From an uncultured Crocinitomix sp. (GTDB taxonomy: Bacteria; Bacteroidota; Bacteroidia; Flavobacteriales_D; Crocinitomicaceae), in the NCBI GenBank assembly GCA_905478225.1, contig CAJQHR010000005.1:62001-126000 (forward strand): a stretch of DNA of 64,000 nucleotides. Reading direction: 5' to 3'. This document shows, piece after piece, positions 17,090 through 26,456 of the stretch; position 1 is the first letter of the stretch, and each line of letters opens with the position of its first letter. Made by a program: the position numbers and the translations under genes. The notes below the pieces were generated by a model that searched no databases, was not told where the DNA came from, and saw nothing but the letters and a program-made list of their open reading frames with translations.

Positions 17090-17746
17090 ATGGTATACGA
17101 GTACAACGTAAAAGAAGAACGATTAATCCTAAACATTGAACCAGCCAAAAACCGCGGCACGGTATTTTTTACTGGCGTACAAATTGCTGAAATCACCAAC
17201 CATAAAGAGCTTAGTAAAGGCAAAACAATCAATTTAGGAACGAATGACCAGCTCTTTATTAAATTCATTAATAAGGCGGAAGGATTTACCATCATGCGTA
17301 ACAATCGCCACATTAAACAATCTGCAGGGCATCCTAAAAATTTGCTAAAAAGAACACGAACTCCATTAAAAATTGGCGCACTCATTTTTACAGCACAATT
17401 AATCTATGTACTTTTTGACTTATATCAAAAGAATGAGTTTGATGCTTCAAATTTTAGCGTTAAAACCATTACTTATCTCGCTTATTTTGCCACTCTAATA
17501 GTTAGCATTTTAATTGGACTTCAATTAGCAAGGCGCGGCAATTGGCAAGGACCCACAATCGGTTTCACTTTAATCCTATTCAATTTGCTCTTCTCACTTG
17601 GACTAGGCCTTTATTATAATACTGGATTTAATCTTTTTGTGTGGAGTTTTTTAACCGTCCATGCTTTTGTTTTAATACTGCTTTTTACGCACTCGGCGGT
17701 CATTAAATATGTCCGTAACTATTCTAAATCCTTAAAAGGTTCGTGA
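17090..17746 (+). CDS. Four-helix membrane protein, unknown function
   Basis: I do not recognise this 218-residue protein. Residues 1-90 form a soluble beta-rich domain (VYEYNVKEERLILNIEPAK, VFFTGVQIAEI, TNDQLFIKFI). It is followed by four likely transmembrane helices at about 93-112, 127-146, 156-175 and 182-200, and a short basic tail. The soluble N-terminal part is probably cytoplasmic. It converges on the OmpA-like gene with 1 nt between stops and no terminator, so read-through antisense RNA is likely. Confidence 0.75.
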   Translation: MVYEYNVKEERLILNIEPAKNRGTVFFTGVQIAEITNHKELSKGKTINLGTNDQLFIKFINKAEGFTIMRNNRHIKQSAGHPKNLLKRTRTPLKIGALIFTAQLIYVLFDLYQKNEFDASNFSVKTITYLAYFATLIVSILIGLQLARRGNWQGPTIGFTLILFNLLFSLGLGLYYNTGFNLFVWSFLTVHAFVLILLFTHSAVIKYVRNYSKSLKGS

Positions 17747-17747
17747 C

Positions 17748-18419
17748 TTAATCCAAAATTTGGATTTCGGTACGTCGATTTAATGCACGGCCATTTTCAG
17801 TTTCATTTTCCGCAATTGGTAATGCTTCGCCGTAACCTTTGGCTACAATTCTGCTGCTGCTAATTCCCTTTTTAACGAGATACTCTTTCACAGCTTTGGC
17901 GCGGCTCTCTGATAAAGATAAGTTTGTAGCATCTGACCCTTGATTGTCAGTATGGCCGCCAATTTCAATCTTTAAATCAGATTTCAATTTTAAATACTTC
18001 ACCAGTTCATCCAATTCCTCAAAGGAGGCGGATTTAATAACCGACTTATTTGTTTCAAAATGCAAATTGCTCAATGTAAATGAAGATTCTTCTTCGTATT
18101 GAATAATGATATCAAAATTATTATACACTTGATTTGGTCCCAATGTCGGAATCTGAATTGCCGAATAATCTTTAGACTTCCCAACCCTTTTTAAACGAAT
18201 GTTGTACTCACCTGCCGGTAAATCAACAATGAACTTTCCAGCACCATCTGAAACACCTGAAATGGTAACATTATTTTTGGTATCGAAAAATAGAATTTGG
18301 GCGCCTGGGATTGGAGCGTCACTGAAATCGGTTACAAGTACATTTGCACTTGCAATATCTTGAGCGCGGCTAATACCTGCAGTCAAGGCAAAAAGGAGAA
18401 TTATAATTTTCTGTTTCAT
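17748..18419 (-). CDS. OmpA-family peptidoglycan-binding protein
   Basis: The 223 residues have a signal peptide ending ISRAQ. An N-terminal carboxypeptidase-regulatory-like beta domain contains DAPIPGAQILFFDTKNNVTI and SDGAGKFIVDLPAGEYNIRL. A C-terminal OmpA domain runs from about residue 115. The murein-binding signature IGGHTDNQGSDATNLSLSESRA and GYGEALPIAENETENGRALN contain the expected Asp and Arg that grip diaminopimelate. It is periplasmic or surface-exposed, tethering envelope to cell wall. Similar two-domain proteins are common in Bacteroidota. Confidence 0.88.
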   Translation of the reverse strand: MKQKIIILLFALTAGISRAQDIASANVLVTDFSDAPIPGAQILFFDTKNNVTISGVSDGAGKFIVDLPAGEYNIRLKRVGKSKDYSAIQIPTLGPNQVYNNFDIIIQYEEESSFTLSNLHFETNKSVIKSASFEELDELVKYLKLKSDLKIEIGGHTDNQGSDATNLSLSESRAKAVKEYLVKKGISSSRIVAKGYGEALPIAENETENGRALNRRTEIQILD

Positions 18420-18473
18420 CTGAATAACGTTTTAGTTGTTATTCTTAAATGTTGGATGAATCAAAAAGTAACT

Positions 18474-18522
18474 AAAAAAAATCCCGTTGTGCATTTCGAG
18501 AGCCTCAATGTACAACGGGAAT
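18474..18522 (-). terminator. Terminator of fabD
   Basis: Minus strand ATTCCCGTTGTACAT and ATGCACAACGGGAT form a stem of about 14 bp with one mismatch around a 12-nt loop. T7 follows, 27 nt beyond the fabD stop. Confidence 0.88.
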
Positions 18523-18549
18523 TAATTGGTGTTGTGCTTTTAAATCAAC

Positions 18550-19440
18550 TCACTCAGCAACGATAGCGGCACTTTCTGTCGGAAACTTACGGTCTATTTT
18601 TTTAAATAAACCTTGTAAAACTTTTCCTGGACCTACTTCAGTTACAGACTCGCATCCATCAGCAATCATTTGCTGCATAGTTTGGGTCCATCTTACTGGG
18701 GCGGTTAATTGCGCGATTAAATTTTCTTTGATCTCATCAGGATTTAGAACAGCAGAAGCCGTTACATTTTGATAAACAGGGCAAACAGGCGTGTTAAATT
18801 TAGTTGCAGCAATTGCGGCAGCCAATTCTTCACGCGCTGATTCCATTAAAGGTGAGTGAAAAGCGCCACCAACTGGCAATTTTAATGCACGTCGCGCGCC
18901 AGCTTCAGTTAAAACCTCACAAGCGGTATCAATTGCATCCAAAGCTCCAGAAATCACTAATTGCCCAGGACAATTGTAATTTGCAGCGACTACTACTCCA
19001 TCAATATCTGCGCATGCTTTTTCAACGATTTCATCATCTAATCCTAAAATTGCAGCCATTGTTGAAGGTTCAACTTCACATGCTTTTTGCATAGCCAAAG
19101 CCCGTTGAGAAACTAATTTCAATCCGTCTTCAAAATTTAAAACGCCATTTGCTACCAAAGCGGAAAGTTCTCCTAATGAATGACCTGCCACCATTTCTGG
19201 TTTAAAATCATCACCCAAAACTTTCGCCAAAATAGCCGAGTGTAAAAAGATGGCTGGTTGCGTTACTTTAGTCTGTTTCAATTCTTCATCTGTTCCTTCG
19301 AACATGATATCTGTAATGCTAAAACCCAAAATCTCATTGGCTTTTTCAAACATTTCTTTTGCTAAAGCAGAATTGTCGTAAAGATCTTTACCCATTCCTA
19401 CAAATTGAGCACCTTGCCCTGGAAACACATAAGCTTTCAT
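18550..19440 (-). CDS. fabD: Malonyl-CoA--ACP transacylase
   Basis: Moves malonyl from CoA to acyl carrier protein, supplying fatty acid synthesis. The 296 residues are close to the usual length. They begin with YVFPGQGAQFVGMGKDL. The nucleophile is Ser88 in GHSLGE, and the catalytic His195 is in GGAFHSPLM. The Gln of the oxyanion region is in VTQPAIF. It is not beside other fab genes. A TATATTTG-type box lies on the minus strand at 19472-19479. Confidence 0.96.
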   Translation of the reverse strand: MKAYVFPGQGAQFVGMGKDLYDNSALAKEMFEKANEILGFSITDIMFEGTDEELKQTKVTQPAIFLHSAILAKVLGDDFKPEMVAGHSLGELSALVANGVLNFEDGLKLVSQRALAMQKACEVEPSTMAAILGLDDEIVEKACADIDGVVVAANYNCPGQLVISGALDAIDTACEVLTEAGARRALKLPVGGAFHSPLMESAREELAAAIAATKFNTPVCPVYQNVTASAVLNPDEIKENLIAQLTAPVRWTQTMQQMIADGCESVTEVGPGKVLQGLFKKIDRKFPTESAAIVAE

Positions 19441-19471
19441 ATTTTATTACTTTAAAATTTAGAATTTGGGA

Positions 19472-19479
19472 CAAATATA
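19472..19479 (-). promoter_or_regulatory. Candidate -7 box for fabD
   Basis: Minus-strand TATATTTG (TAnnTTTG) lies 31 nt upstream of the fabD ATG. No TTG at the expected distance. Confidence 0.35.
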
Positions 19480-19570
19480 GGCTTTTTGGTTGTGGTGTAT
19501 ATATCCATGACAATTGCTTGATAATTTTTATTAGATTTAATATTGAACTAAGCAATACCCTTCTCGCTAA

Positions 19571-19834
19571 ATGAAATTTAAAATTCGGTATATCGCATCA
19601 ATTAGATCTGCAGCATTGATTTCCAACGGTCTATTACTATTTGTCTGTAATAATCCTACAGAAAGCGATAAATAACCTCAATAAACCGACGATTTGTTTG
19701 CTAATATTCCGAAAAAAGATTTAACAATTTGTTGAAATTATTAAGGTAGAAAAAAGAAATTAGCGAAGCTAAAAAAACATCTAAAGGGCGATCCAATGGT
19801 CTCAATTGTAACTTTTCACCGAAGGGAATTTTAA
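19571..19834 (+). pseudogene. Possible lipoprotein-like remnant in a 600-nt intergenic gap
   Basis: The gap 19441-20040 has no ORF of normal length. On the plus strand a 34-codon frame (MKFKIRYIASIRSAALIS, then LLLFVCNNPTESDK) resembles a lipoprotein signal. The same frame continues past several stops as TDDLFANIPKKDLTI and KKLAKLKKHLKGDPMVSIV. An overlapping 49-codon minus-strand frame starting MILPTIKIPFGEKLQLRPL is an alternative. Neither is well supported. The rest of the gap is AT-rich and looks featureless. Confidence 0.22.
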
Positions 19835-20040
19835 TTGTGGGTAAAATCATAATTCATTTTTATTTCTCTAAAGTAAAGCCAATCAGGTTATAAGCTAAAA
19901 TTATTGGCACAAAACTAAAATAAGTAGTTTTTTTTGCTGCTCGCTGATTATTTTTTACTATATTTAACCCTATAAACAAGCGACGCAAGATTCATACGTG
20001 ATCTGTCTTAATAATATTAAACTAAACAAACTTATAAAAC

Positions 20041-20970
20041 ATGAACGAAGAAGCCTTAATCCCCATAGTAATAGCAGCCGTCGTCCTGCTCTTATTAATA
20101 ATAAAATCAGTTATTATTGTACCTGAGAAGAAAATTTATGTGATCCAACGCCTTGGTAAATTCAAAAGAATGGCCAGCCCAGGTTTTGGCATGATCATCC
20201 CATTTATTGATCAAAAAGCAGGCGTTATTAATATGCGTGTACAACAATTGGATGTTGATGTTGAAACAAAAACGAGAGATGATGTATTTGTTCACTTACG
20301 TGTATCGGTGCAATTTCAAGTAATGCAAAACAAAATTTTTGATGCGCATTATGCATTGGATAATCACCGTCACCAAATTGCGTCGTATATATTTGATGAT
20401 GTACGTGCTGAGGTTCCAAAAATGGAATTGGATGATGTATTTGCGAAGAAAGAAGATATTGCAAAAGCAGTTCGCCAAAACTTGGCAGACTCAATGGATG
20501 ACTACGGTTATTCAATTGTAAAAGCTTTGATCACGGATATTGATCCAGATTCGAACGTAAAAGATTCAATGAACCGAATTAATGCGGCGAAAAGAGACAA
20601 GGAAGCAACAATGGAGAATGCTGAAGCAAACAAAATTACAGTTGTAAAAGCAGCTGAGGCAGATGCAGAATCTAAAAGACTTTCGGGGGAAGGTATTGCC
20701 CAACAGCGATTGGAAATTGTACGAGGTTTCAAAGAGTCTGTTGAAGATTTCCAAAAATCATTAAAGAATATTACGCACGAAGAAGTAATGCAATTTGTAT
20801 TATTAACGCAATACTTTGATACGTTAAATAATATTGGACAGAATGGCAAAAACACGTCAATTCTAATTCCTCATTCGCCAAGTGCAATGCAAGACTTCCA
20901 ACAACAAATTGTGAATGGTACTTTGATTGGTAAAAAAATGGAAGAAGCGAGCAGCTCAGACGACGACTAG
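20041..20970 (+). CDS. SPFH/Band-7 (stomatin-like) membrane protein
   Basis: The 309 residues have an N-terminal transmembrane helix (about 7-26), then the SPFH domain: VPEKKIYVIQRLGKFKR, SPGFGMIIPFIDQKAG, RVQQLDVDVETKTRDDVFV. An Ala/Glu-rich coiled coil follows (AEADAESKRLSGEGIAQQRL) and an acidic tail (EEASSSDDD). This matches stomatin/QmcA-type scaffolds that oligomerise in membrane microdomains and often regulate proteases. A NfeD partner, common in this family, is absent. Instead a small four-helix protein gene begins 15 nt downstream. Confidence 0.9.
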   Translation: MNEEALIPIVIAAVVLLLLIIKSVIIVPEKKIYVIQRLGKFKRMASPGFGMIIPFIDQKAGVINMRVQQLDVDVETKTRDDVFVHLRVSVQFQVMQNKIFDAHYALDNHRHQIASYIFDDVRAEVPKMELDDVFAKKEDIAKAVRQNLADSMDDYGYSIVKALITDIDPDSNVKDSMNRINAAKRDKEATMENAEANKITVVKAAEADAESKRLSGEGIAQQRLEIVRGFKESVEDFQKSLKNITHEEVMQFVLLTQYFDTLNNIGQNGKNTSILIPHSPSAMQDFQQQIVNGTLIGKKMEEASSSDDD

Positions 20971-20985
20971 TTATTAAAAGTTGGC

Positions 20986-21405
20986 ATGATTAAAACGGTA
21001 TTACTTCTTGTTTTAACCATCATTGCAGTCTATTTCGGACTGACATATGCCAGCGAAATCTTTGATATTCCCCGTTCACAAATTTTTGCTTGGACGGGGA
21101 TTATTTTAGGTGTATATTTAATCGAACGTTTTTTGAAATACTTAATTCAATTACCGTTCAAACTGTATTTTGAAGAATTGCGCCGGAACGTTTTAGCAAA
21201 AGGTGTGCAAGATACAGGGCTAACATTGGCTTATATCAGCTTTTGGTTAGCCATAGGTTTTACGCCAATTAATGGATTGGTAAATGGCGTAACAACTGAA
21301 TTAACTTTTTCCAATCCGCTATTTTTAAAAATTGCCTTAGTACTATTTTTGGCAACATTATTATTTTCTGTTTTATGGTGGATTTCTTTCAAACTAAAAC
21401 GATAG
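20986..21405 (+). CDS. Small membrane protein, unknown function
   Basis: This 139-residue protein has four probable transmembrane segments (VLLLVLTIIAVYFGLTYA; IFAWTGIILGVYLIERFL; GLTLAYISFWLAIGFTPI; LFLKIALVLFLATLLFSVLWW) and no family I recognise. It lies 15 nt after the SPFH gene and its end overlaps the next gene by 31 nt in another frame, so the three are likely one transcript. Confidence 0.7.
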   Translation: MIKTVLLLVLTIIAVYFGLTYASEIFDIPRSQIFAWTGIILGVYLIERFLKYLIQLPFKLYFEELRRNVLAKGVQDTGLTLAYISFWLAIGFTPINGLVNGVTTELTFSNPLFLKIALVLFLATLLFSVLWWISFKLKR

Positions 21406-22418
21406 GTTTATTCCTTTTCTTGTATACAGGAATGTTTGCTTATGGTCAAAACCCTCAGGTGGATCAATCTGGGATTCGGATCATGTTTTATAATGTTGAA
21501 AATTTATTCTACCCTACCAATGACCCCCTTAAAAATGATGATGAATTCACAGAAGAAGGCATGCGCCATTGGACATTTTGGCGGTATAACGAAAAAATAA
21601 ACAAAATTTGTAAAACTGCGTTGGCCATAGGAGAATGGGAACCACCTGCGGTAATTGGATTGTGTGAAGTTGAGAATATTGAATGCCTCAATGACCTTGT
21701 GAATGATTCCCCTTTAAAAAAATTCGGTTATAAAATTGCCTTTCACGATTGTGATGACAGGCGTGGAATTGATGTAGCACTGCTCTATCGTCCAGAATAT
21801 TTTGAACTACTTTCTTTCGAATCCATTAAATTAAATTTCCCAGAAGAAGGAAGCCGCCCAACAAGAGACATTTCGTACACGAAAGGTATTGCCGGAAAAG
21901 ACACCTTGCATTTATTTGTAAATCATTGGCCTAGTCGCTACGGCGGTCAATTAGCGACTGTTCCAAAACGGAACTTTGCAGCTACCGTATTGCGCGCTAA
22001 ATTCGATTCAATAACAGCTGTAATTCCTTCAGCGAATATAATTGCCATGGGCGATTATAATGATCATCCAGATGATGAAAGTATGTTGGAGATCATGAAA
22101 GCCAAAAAAACCATTGCCGAAATGGGTAAAGGTGATTTATTGAACATGATTTGGCAGTATGAGTTTAAAAAGGGCACGCATAAATACGATCACGAATGGG
22201 GAATATTGGATCAATTTGTGGTGAGCAAAGGATTAATAGACAGTACGAGCAACCTCTATTCAAAGCAAGAATTGGCACAAATATTTGACGCTGATTATTT
22301 ACTAGAACCCGAAAAAGATGGCGTTGGAAAAATCACGAATAGAACCTATATTGGTTTTAGTTTCCACGGCGGTTATTCTGATCATTTGCCTATTTACATG
22401 GATGTGCTGTTTAAATAA
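21375..22418 (+). CDS. Secreted endonuclease/exonuclease/phosphatase-family protein
   Basis: The 347 residues start with a signal peptide (GLFLFLYTGMFAYGQ), so the product leaves the cytosol. The metal-dependent phosphodiesterase fold shows IRIMFYNVENLFYPTND (Asn and metal region), VIGLCEVENIECL (catalytic Glu), VNHWPSRYGG (His), IAMGDYNDHPDDES (Asp-Asn) and HGGYSDHLPIYMDV (terminal Asp-His). Targets could be extracellular DNA, RNA or phosphoesters. The ATG lies inside the 3' end of the preceding gene. Confidence 0.88.
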   Translation: MVDFFQTKTIGLFLFLYTGMFAYGQNPQVDQSGIRIMFYNVENLFYPTNDPLKNDDEFTEEGMRHWTFWRYNEKINKICKTALAIGEWEPPAVIGLCEVENIECLNDLVNDSPLKKFGYKIAFHDCDDRRGIDVALLYRPEYFELLSFESIKLNFPEEGSRPTRDISYTKGIAGKDTLHLFVNHWPSRYGGQLATVPKRNFAATVLRAKFDSITAVIPSANIIAMGDYNDHPDDESMLEIMKAKKTIAEMGKGDLLNMIWQYEFKKGTHKYDHEWGILDQFVVSKGLIDSTSNLYSKQELAQIFDADYLLEPEKDGVGKITNRTYIGFSFHGGYSDHLPIYMDVLFK

Positions 22419-22435
22419 GCATGACTTTTTTAATC

Positions 22436-23035
22436 TTAAGGCCCATCAACCAAAAAATTACTTTCACGCGGCAGGGATTTAATTTCATCTTGAAAATTTA
22501 AGATCCAAAGTATCGATCCAAAACTCGCCAAAAAACTACCTAAGGTTCTGACCATTTGTAACGCCGGATTTTGCATCATCTGTGGAAAAAGTTCGGCAGA
22601 AATATGCATTATGGAAAATACTATTATTACAATACCCGCTCGTTTGATCCAAATTTTTCTTCTCACAGCAGAGAGCACCAATGATAAGCCCAAAATAACA
22701 GAAATAGCTGTTAATCCATAATAGGCCAACATATAGCTGTCTAAATTTACATTACCAATAACTAACTGATACCAATAATATAAAATAAACATGTAATAGA
22801 TTCCATACAAAACCAAAAGATAAAACGATATTCTAAATTGTTTTTTGAATAAATAAATTCCGATAAAAATTCCTGACACTGTATGTATTATTCCAACTGA
22901 GGTTACGAGGTATATGAGTTGTTCCAAGTATAAATGGAAAAAATCAGGCCAATTAAGATGTGCGAGCCAAAAGAGTTGACAGAGCAAGTTGAGGCAAATT
23001 AAATATTGTGTTGACCTTAGAAAGTTTTTTGTCAT
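22436..23035 (-). CDS. Multi-pass membrane protein, unknown function
   Basis: The 199 residues carry about six hydrophobic segments, for example LICLNLLCQLFWLAHL, YLVTSVGIIHTVSGIFIGIYLF and SFYLLVLYGIYYMFILYYW. I recognise no family motif. It converges on the endonuclease-like gene (17 nt apart). Confidence 0.65.
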   Translation of the reverse strand: MTKNFLRSTQYLICLNLLCQLFWLAHLNWPDFFHLYLEQLIYLVTSVGIIHTVSGIFIGIYLFKKQFRISFYLLVLYGIYYMFILYYWYQLVIGNVNLDSYMLAYYGLTAISVILGLSLVLSAVRRKIWIKRAGIVIIVFSIMHISAELFPQMMQNPALQMVRTLGSFLASFGSILWILNFQDEIKSLPRESNFLVDGP

Positions 23036-23115
23036 GCCCTGACCGAATTGATTATCTTCTTAACGAGTAAAACCTTTTCAATTTTAAAACGACATCAAAA
23101 GAAAAGGAAATTCAT

Positions 23116-23155
23116 AAAAAACGCCCATTCCGCCAATGGCCGAATGGGCGTTTTT
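23116..23155. terminator. Strong symmetrical terminator
   Basis: A 14-bp perfect stem AAAAACGCCCATTC / GAATGGGCGTTTTT with an 11-nt loop has A- and T-runs on both sides. It lies 18 nt beyond the stop of the minus-strand gene 23174-23596 and can act in both directions. Confidence 0.88.
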
Positions 23156-23173
23156 CCAATCATTTTTAACTGA

Positions 23174-23596
23174 TTATAAGTCTCCAGGACCTCCAACAGT
23201 TTTATATTCCTTTTTCTTTGGTTTTAATTTTTCTACAAATATGACAAAAAAGTGCTCTTGATCTTCATTGATAATTTCTTCAGAAATACCATTTGAAACA
23301 CCCGGCGCTTTTCCTTCTTTATTGGAAAGCTTCATGTCCATTAACTCGTAAGTACCATCCTCAAATTGCAAAAACACCGACACGATTTTTCCATTCTCAA
23401 CTCTTGCTTTTCCAGATAAACAAACTGATTCGCCGGATGTTACAAAACTGATGTATACTTTTCTGTGCATATCATCTGACACTGAATATGCTCCACGCGT
23501 TTCAAAAGCCGCTCTCCATTCCTCTAAACACCCTGTTTGTGCATACGCACCAGAGACTAAAAACGTAATAAATAAAAGTAAAATTGTTCTTTTCAT
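23174..23596 (-). CDS. Small secreted protein, unknown function
   Basis: Starting at the ATG at 23596 gives a signal peptide (MKRTILLLFITFLVSGAYAQ) and 140 residues; a longer frame to 23626 would spoil it. The mature part has VYISFVTSGESVCLSGKARV and IVSVFLQFEDGTYELMDMKL, beta-rich, with a basic C-terminal tail (KLKPKKKEYK). No family recognised. Divergent from gmhA. Confidence 0.65.
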   Translation of the reverse strand: MKRTILLLFITFLVSGAYAQTGCLEEWRAAFETRGAYSVSDDMHRKVYISFVTSGESVCLSGKARVENGKIVSVFLQFEDGTYELMDMKLSNKEGKAPGVSNGISEEIINEDQEHFFVIFVEKLKPKKKEYKTVGGPGDL

Positions 23597-23665
23597 AAAA
23601 TCTAAATTGGTAATCATAACAATCAATCTCCCAAATATAAGAGAAGTTTAACAAATGAATGGAAA

Positions 23666-23693
23666 TTGATCTATACTATTTTTATTACATTTG
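23666..23693 (+). promoter_or_regulatory. gmhA promoter
   Basis: TTG (23666-23668), a 17-nt spacer and TACATTTG (23686-23693) match the Bacteroidota consensus. The -7 box ends 17 nt before the gmhA ATG. Confidence 0.6.
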
Positions 23694-23710
23694 GTGAAAC
23701 TTCAATTTTA

Positions 23711-24283
23711 ATGAGTACTAAACAAATAGCAGACCATTTTTTAGAAGCGCAAGAAATTTTGTCGCAATTCATTGAAAATCAAGACAATTTTGAAAAAATA
23801 AAAACCGCCGGAGATGAGATGATTGGCGCTATAAAGGCTGGTGGAAAAGTCATTTCTTGCGGTAATGGAGGTTCTATGAGTGATGCTATGCATTTCGCAG
23901 AAGAAATGACAGGACGCTTCAGAGAAAATCGAGGCCCATTAGCGGCGATAGCTATTTCAGACGCGTCACATATTTCATGTATTTCTAACGATTATGGTTA
24001 TGAGTTCATTTTCTCGCGCTTTGTAGAAAGTATTGGCGGAAATAATGATGTTTTACTCGCCATTTCAACAAGCGGAAATTCGCAAAATGTGATTAATGCG
24101 ATTGAAAAAGCGAAAGAAAAAGGAATGTTTGTTGTTGCTTTAACCGGAAAGGACGGCGGCAAAATCGCAGGCATAGCCGATCTTGAATTACGTGCGCCAA
24201 TGAGTAAATGGGCTGATCGTGTTCAAGAAATTCATATCAAAATCATCCATTCTCTGATTCATTATATTGAGAATAACATTTAG
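23711..24283 (+). CDS. gmhA: Sedoheptulose-7-phosphate isomerase (SIS domain)
   Basis: Makes D-glycero-D-manno-heptose-7-phosphate, the first step of ADP-heptose synthesis for LPS core or S-layer glycans. The ATG at 23711 is chosen because the promoter box is immediately upstream and the 190-residue length fits. SIS motifs are [20 protein letters not shown], with the conserved Asn-Gly-Gly-Ser loop, and [17 protein letters not shown]. The C-terminal His/Glu helix ([17 protein letters not shown]) carries the family's catalytic His region. The last 41 nt overlap the convergent gene. Other SIS-domain phosphosugar isomerases are the alternative. Confidence 0.9.
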   Translation: MSTKQIADHFLEAQEILSQFIENQDNFEKIKTAGDEMIGAIKAGGKVISCGNGGSMSDAMHFAEEMTGRFRENRGPLAAIAISDASHISCISNDYGYEFIFSRFVESIGGNNDVLLAISTSGNSQNVINAIEKAKEKGMFVVALTGKDGGKIAGIADLELRAPMSKWADRVQEIHIKIIHSLIHYIENNI

Positions 24284-24560
24284 TCTGTTTTTTCTTCTTT
24301 CTTGCGCTGTGTTTCATTAGTAAAAAACAAATGGCGGAACCAATTCCTGCTGATCCAAGAATAATGAAGATAATTCGAATTCTAAAGTTCATATTCAAAA
24401 ATTCGATTTCAACGCGATTGAAATTCTGAACCGGAAATGTGATTAATAGTATAGCTAATAAAGTCATGAAAACAATACGTGCTTTCTGTTTCATGCTCAT
24501 TTTTGGTGCTAGCGGTGGCGTATGCTCTTGACCTATTTTATTTTCAGTTTCTTCAGACAT
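24243..24560 (-). CDS. Small two-helix membrane protein (LapA/DUF1049-like)
   Basis: The 105 residues have two transmembrane helices ([19 protein letters not shown] and [21 protein letters not shown]) separated by [13 protein letters not shown], and a basic tail ([12 protein letters not shown]). The N...V-E-I-E-F-L pattern between two helices resembles the LapA/DUF1049 domain, which in other bacteria helps LPS assembly, but the match is weak. Its 3' end overlaps gmhA by 41 nt on the opposite strand. Confidence 0.6.
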   Translation of the reverse strand: MSEETENKIGQEHTPPLAPKMSMKQKARIVFMTLLAILLITFPVQNFNRVEIEFLNMNFRIRIIFIILGSAGIGSAICFLLMKHSARKKKKQTKCYSQYNESENG

Positions 24561-24788
24561 GATTTATCAGAATTTTTAATGAATGTAAGAATAAAATTAG
24601 AAGCCCACTTTAGTTTTACTTGAATTTGAAGCAGAATTAATGAATTGGATGAAAAATTTATGATTTACAGTTTTAAAAAACAAACACCCTTTCCGGACGA
24701 CGGTATTTTAATCGTAATTATTCTTATAAATTAATCTTTATTCGTATATTTAACACAAGTTTCAATCCCAAAACTTAATTCATTGATC

Positions 24789-26314
24789 ATGCTAATTAAA
24801 ACGTACGGCTTTGCCGTATATGGGGTTGAAGCGATTCCAATCACTATAGAAACCAATGTTGGTCAGGGTATTAACTTCTTTTTAGTTGGACTGCCAGACA
24901 GCGCGGTAAAAGAAAGTCATCAGCGGATTAAGGCCGCGTTTACGAATACCCTTTTGAAATTCCCGCGTAAGGAAGTCACGATTAATATGGCACCTGCAGA
25001 TATTCGGAAAGAAGGTTCTGCATATGATTTATCAATTGCTGTTGGTATTTTAGCCGCAAGCGAACAAATAGAACCCGAAAAAATTGCCGATTATGTCATT
25101 ATGGGCGAGCTTTCATTGGATGGAAGTTTGAGGCCGATTAAAGGCGCACTATCCATGGCAATAAAAGCAAAAGAACTTGGTTTTAAAGGCTTTATCTTAC
25201 CGAAAAAAATTCACAAGAGGTTTCAATTGTGGAAGGATTGACGATTTTTGGCATTGATAAAATAACGGATGTTGTTGAGTATTTTAACGGTGAAAAAACA
25301 CTCAAGCCAGTTCATTATACTCCTCAGACAGAACTAGAAATATATCACGAATTTGCTATAGATTTTTCAGATGTGAAGGGGCAAGAAAACGTGAAACGCG
25401 CCCTAGAAATTGCAGCATGCGGCGGACATAATATTCTATTAATCGGTCCACCAGGTTCAGGAAAAACAATGTTGGCAAAACGATTGCCCTCCATCCTACC
25501 ACCGCTCACAACAGATGAAGCTTTAGAGACCACAAAAATTCATTCGGTTGCAGGATTAGTGGGCGCCAATAAAGGTTTATTAACAAAACATCCGTTTCGT
25601 TCTCCACACCATACGGTGTCAGACGTGGCCTTGGTTGGCGGAGGTTCTCATCCGAAGCCGGGTGAAATATCACTCGCACACAATGGCATTTTATTTCTGG
25701 ACGAATTGCCAGAATATAAACGCCAAGTTTTAGAAGTGATGCGACAACCTTTAGAGGATCGGATGGTTTCAATTTCGCGTGCAAAAATGTCGGTTGATTT
25801 TCCAGCAGGTTTTATGTTGGTAGCTTCTATGAATCCTTCGCCATCAGGTAATTTTTACGATCCAAATGATCCGAATAGTGATCCTGAATATATTGTGAAA
25901 CGTTACATGAATAAAATCTCCGGTCCATTAATGGATCGCATAGACTTGCATATTGAAGTTCCGGCGGTGCCTTTTGAAAAATTGTCGAATGCAGAAAAAG
26001 GTGAATCAAGCGCCATCATCCGAAAACGCGTTGTAAAAACACGGAACATGCAGGAAAAGCGTTTTGAGGCTATTCCGAAACTTCATTATAATGCGCAATT
26101 GGAACCCAAGCTAATCGAAAAATTTTGTGGTATAGATTCAAACGGCCAAGAGTTGCTAAAAAAAGCCATGGACAAAATGGGATTATCTGCCCGCTCTTAT
26201 TCACGCATCTTAAAAGTAGCAAGAACCATAGCCGACATGGAAGAATCAGATTCAATATTAACCCAGCATTTAGCCGAAGCGATTCAGTTTAGAAGTTTGG
26301 ACCGGAATAATTAA
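24789..26314 (+). pseudogene. comM: YifB/ComM family AAA+ ATPase, interrupted by a frameshift
   Basis: ComM is a hexameric helicase-like Mg-chelatase relative that aids integration of incoming DNA during transformation. The N-terminal part (24789-25241) starts MLIKTYGFAVYGVEAIPI with NMAPADIRKEGSAYDLSIA. The C-terminal part contains Walker A GPPGSGKTMLAKRLPSILPP, FRSPHHTVSDVALVGGG, Walker B ILFLDELPE and ARSYSRILKVARTIADME. The frames break at an A7 run (25203-25209). With eight A the sequence would read GFILPKKNSQEVSIVEGLTI continuously. This is a real mutation, a sequencing error, or a slippage site. Start TTG at 24783 is rejected for ATG 24789. Confidence 0.88.
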
Positions 26315-26428
26315 AGGTGAATTAAACCGGTGTTTTAAAAGCTGCAAACTAAAGCGATCAAATTAATTGAAAATATACCAAGAGTTAGCTTGTATATTGA
26401 ACGGCCACTAAAAACACCTTCAATTAGC

Positions 26429-26436
26429 TATATTTG
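26429..26436 (+). promoter_or_regulatory. Candidate -7 box for the beta-barrel gene
   Basis: TATATTTG ends 20 nt before the ATG at 26457. A TTG lies 29 nt further upstream, too far for a good match. Confidence 0.3.
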
Positions 26437-26456
26437 GGGTGCAAAACAGAACTTCT

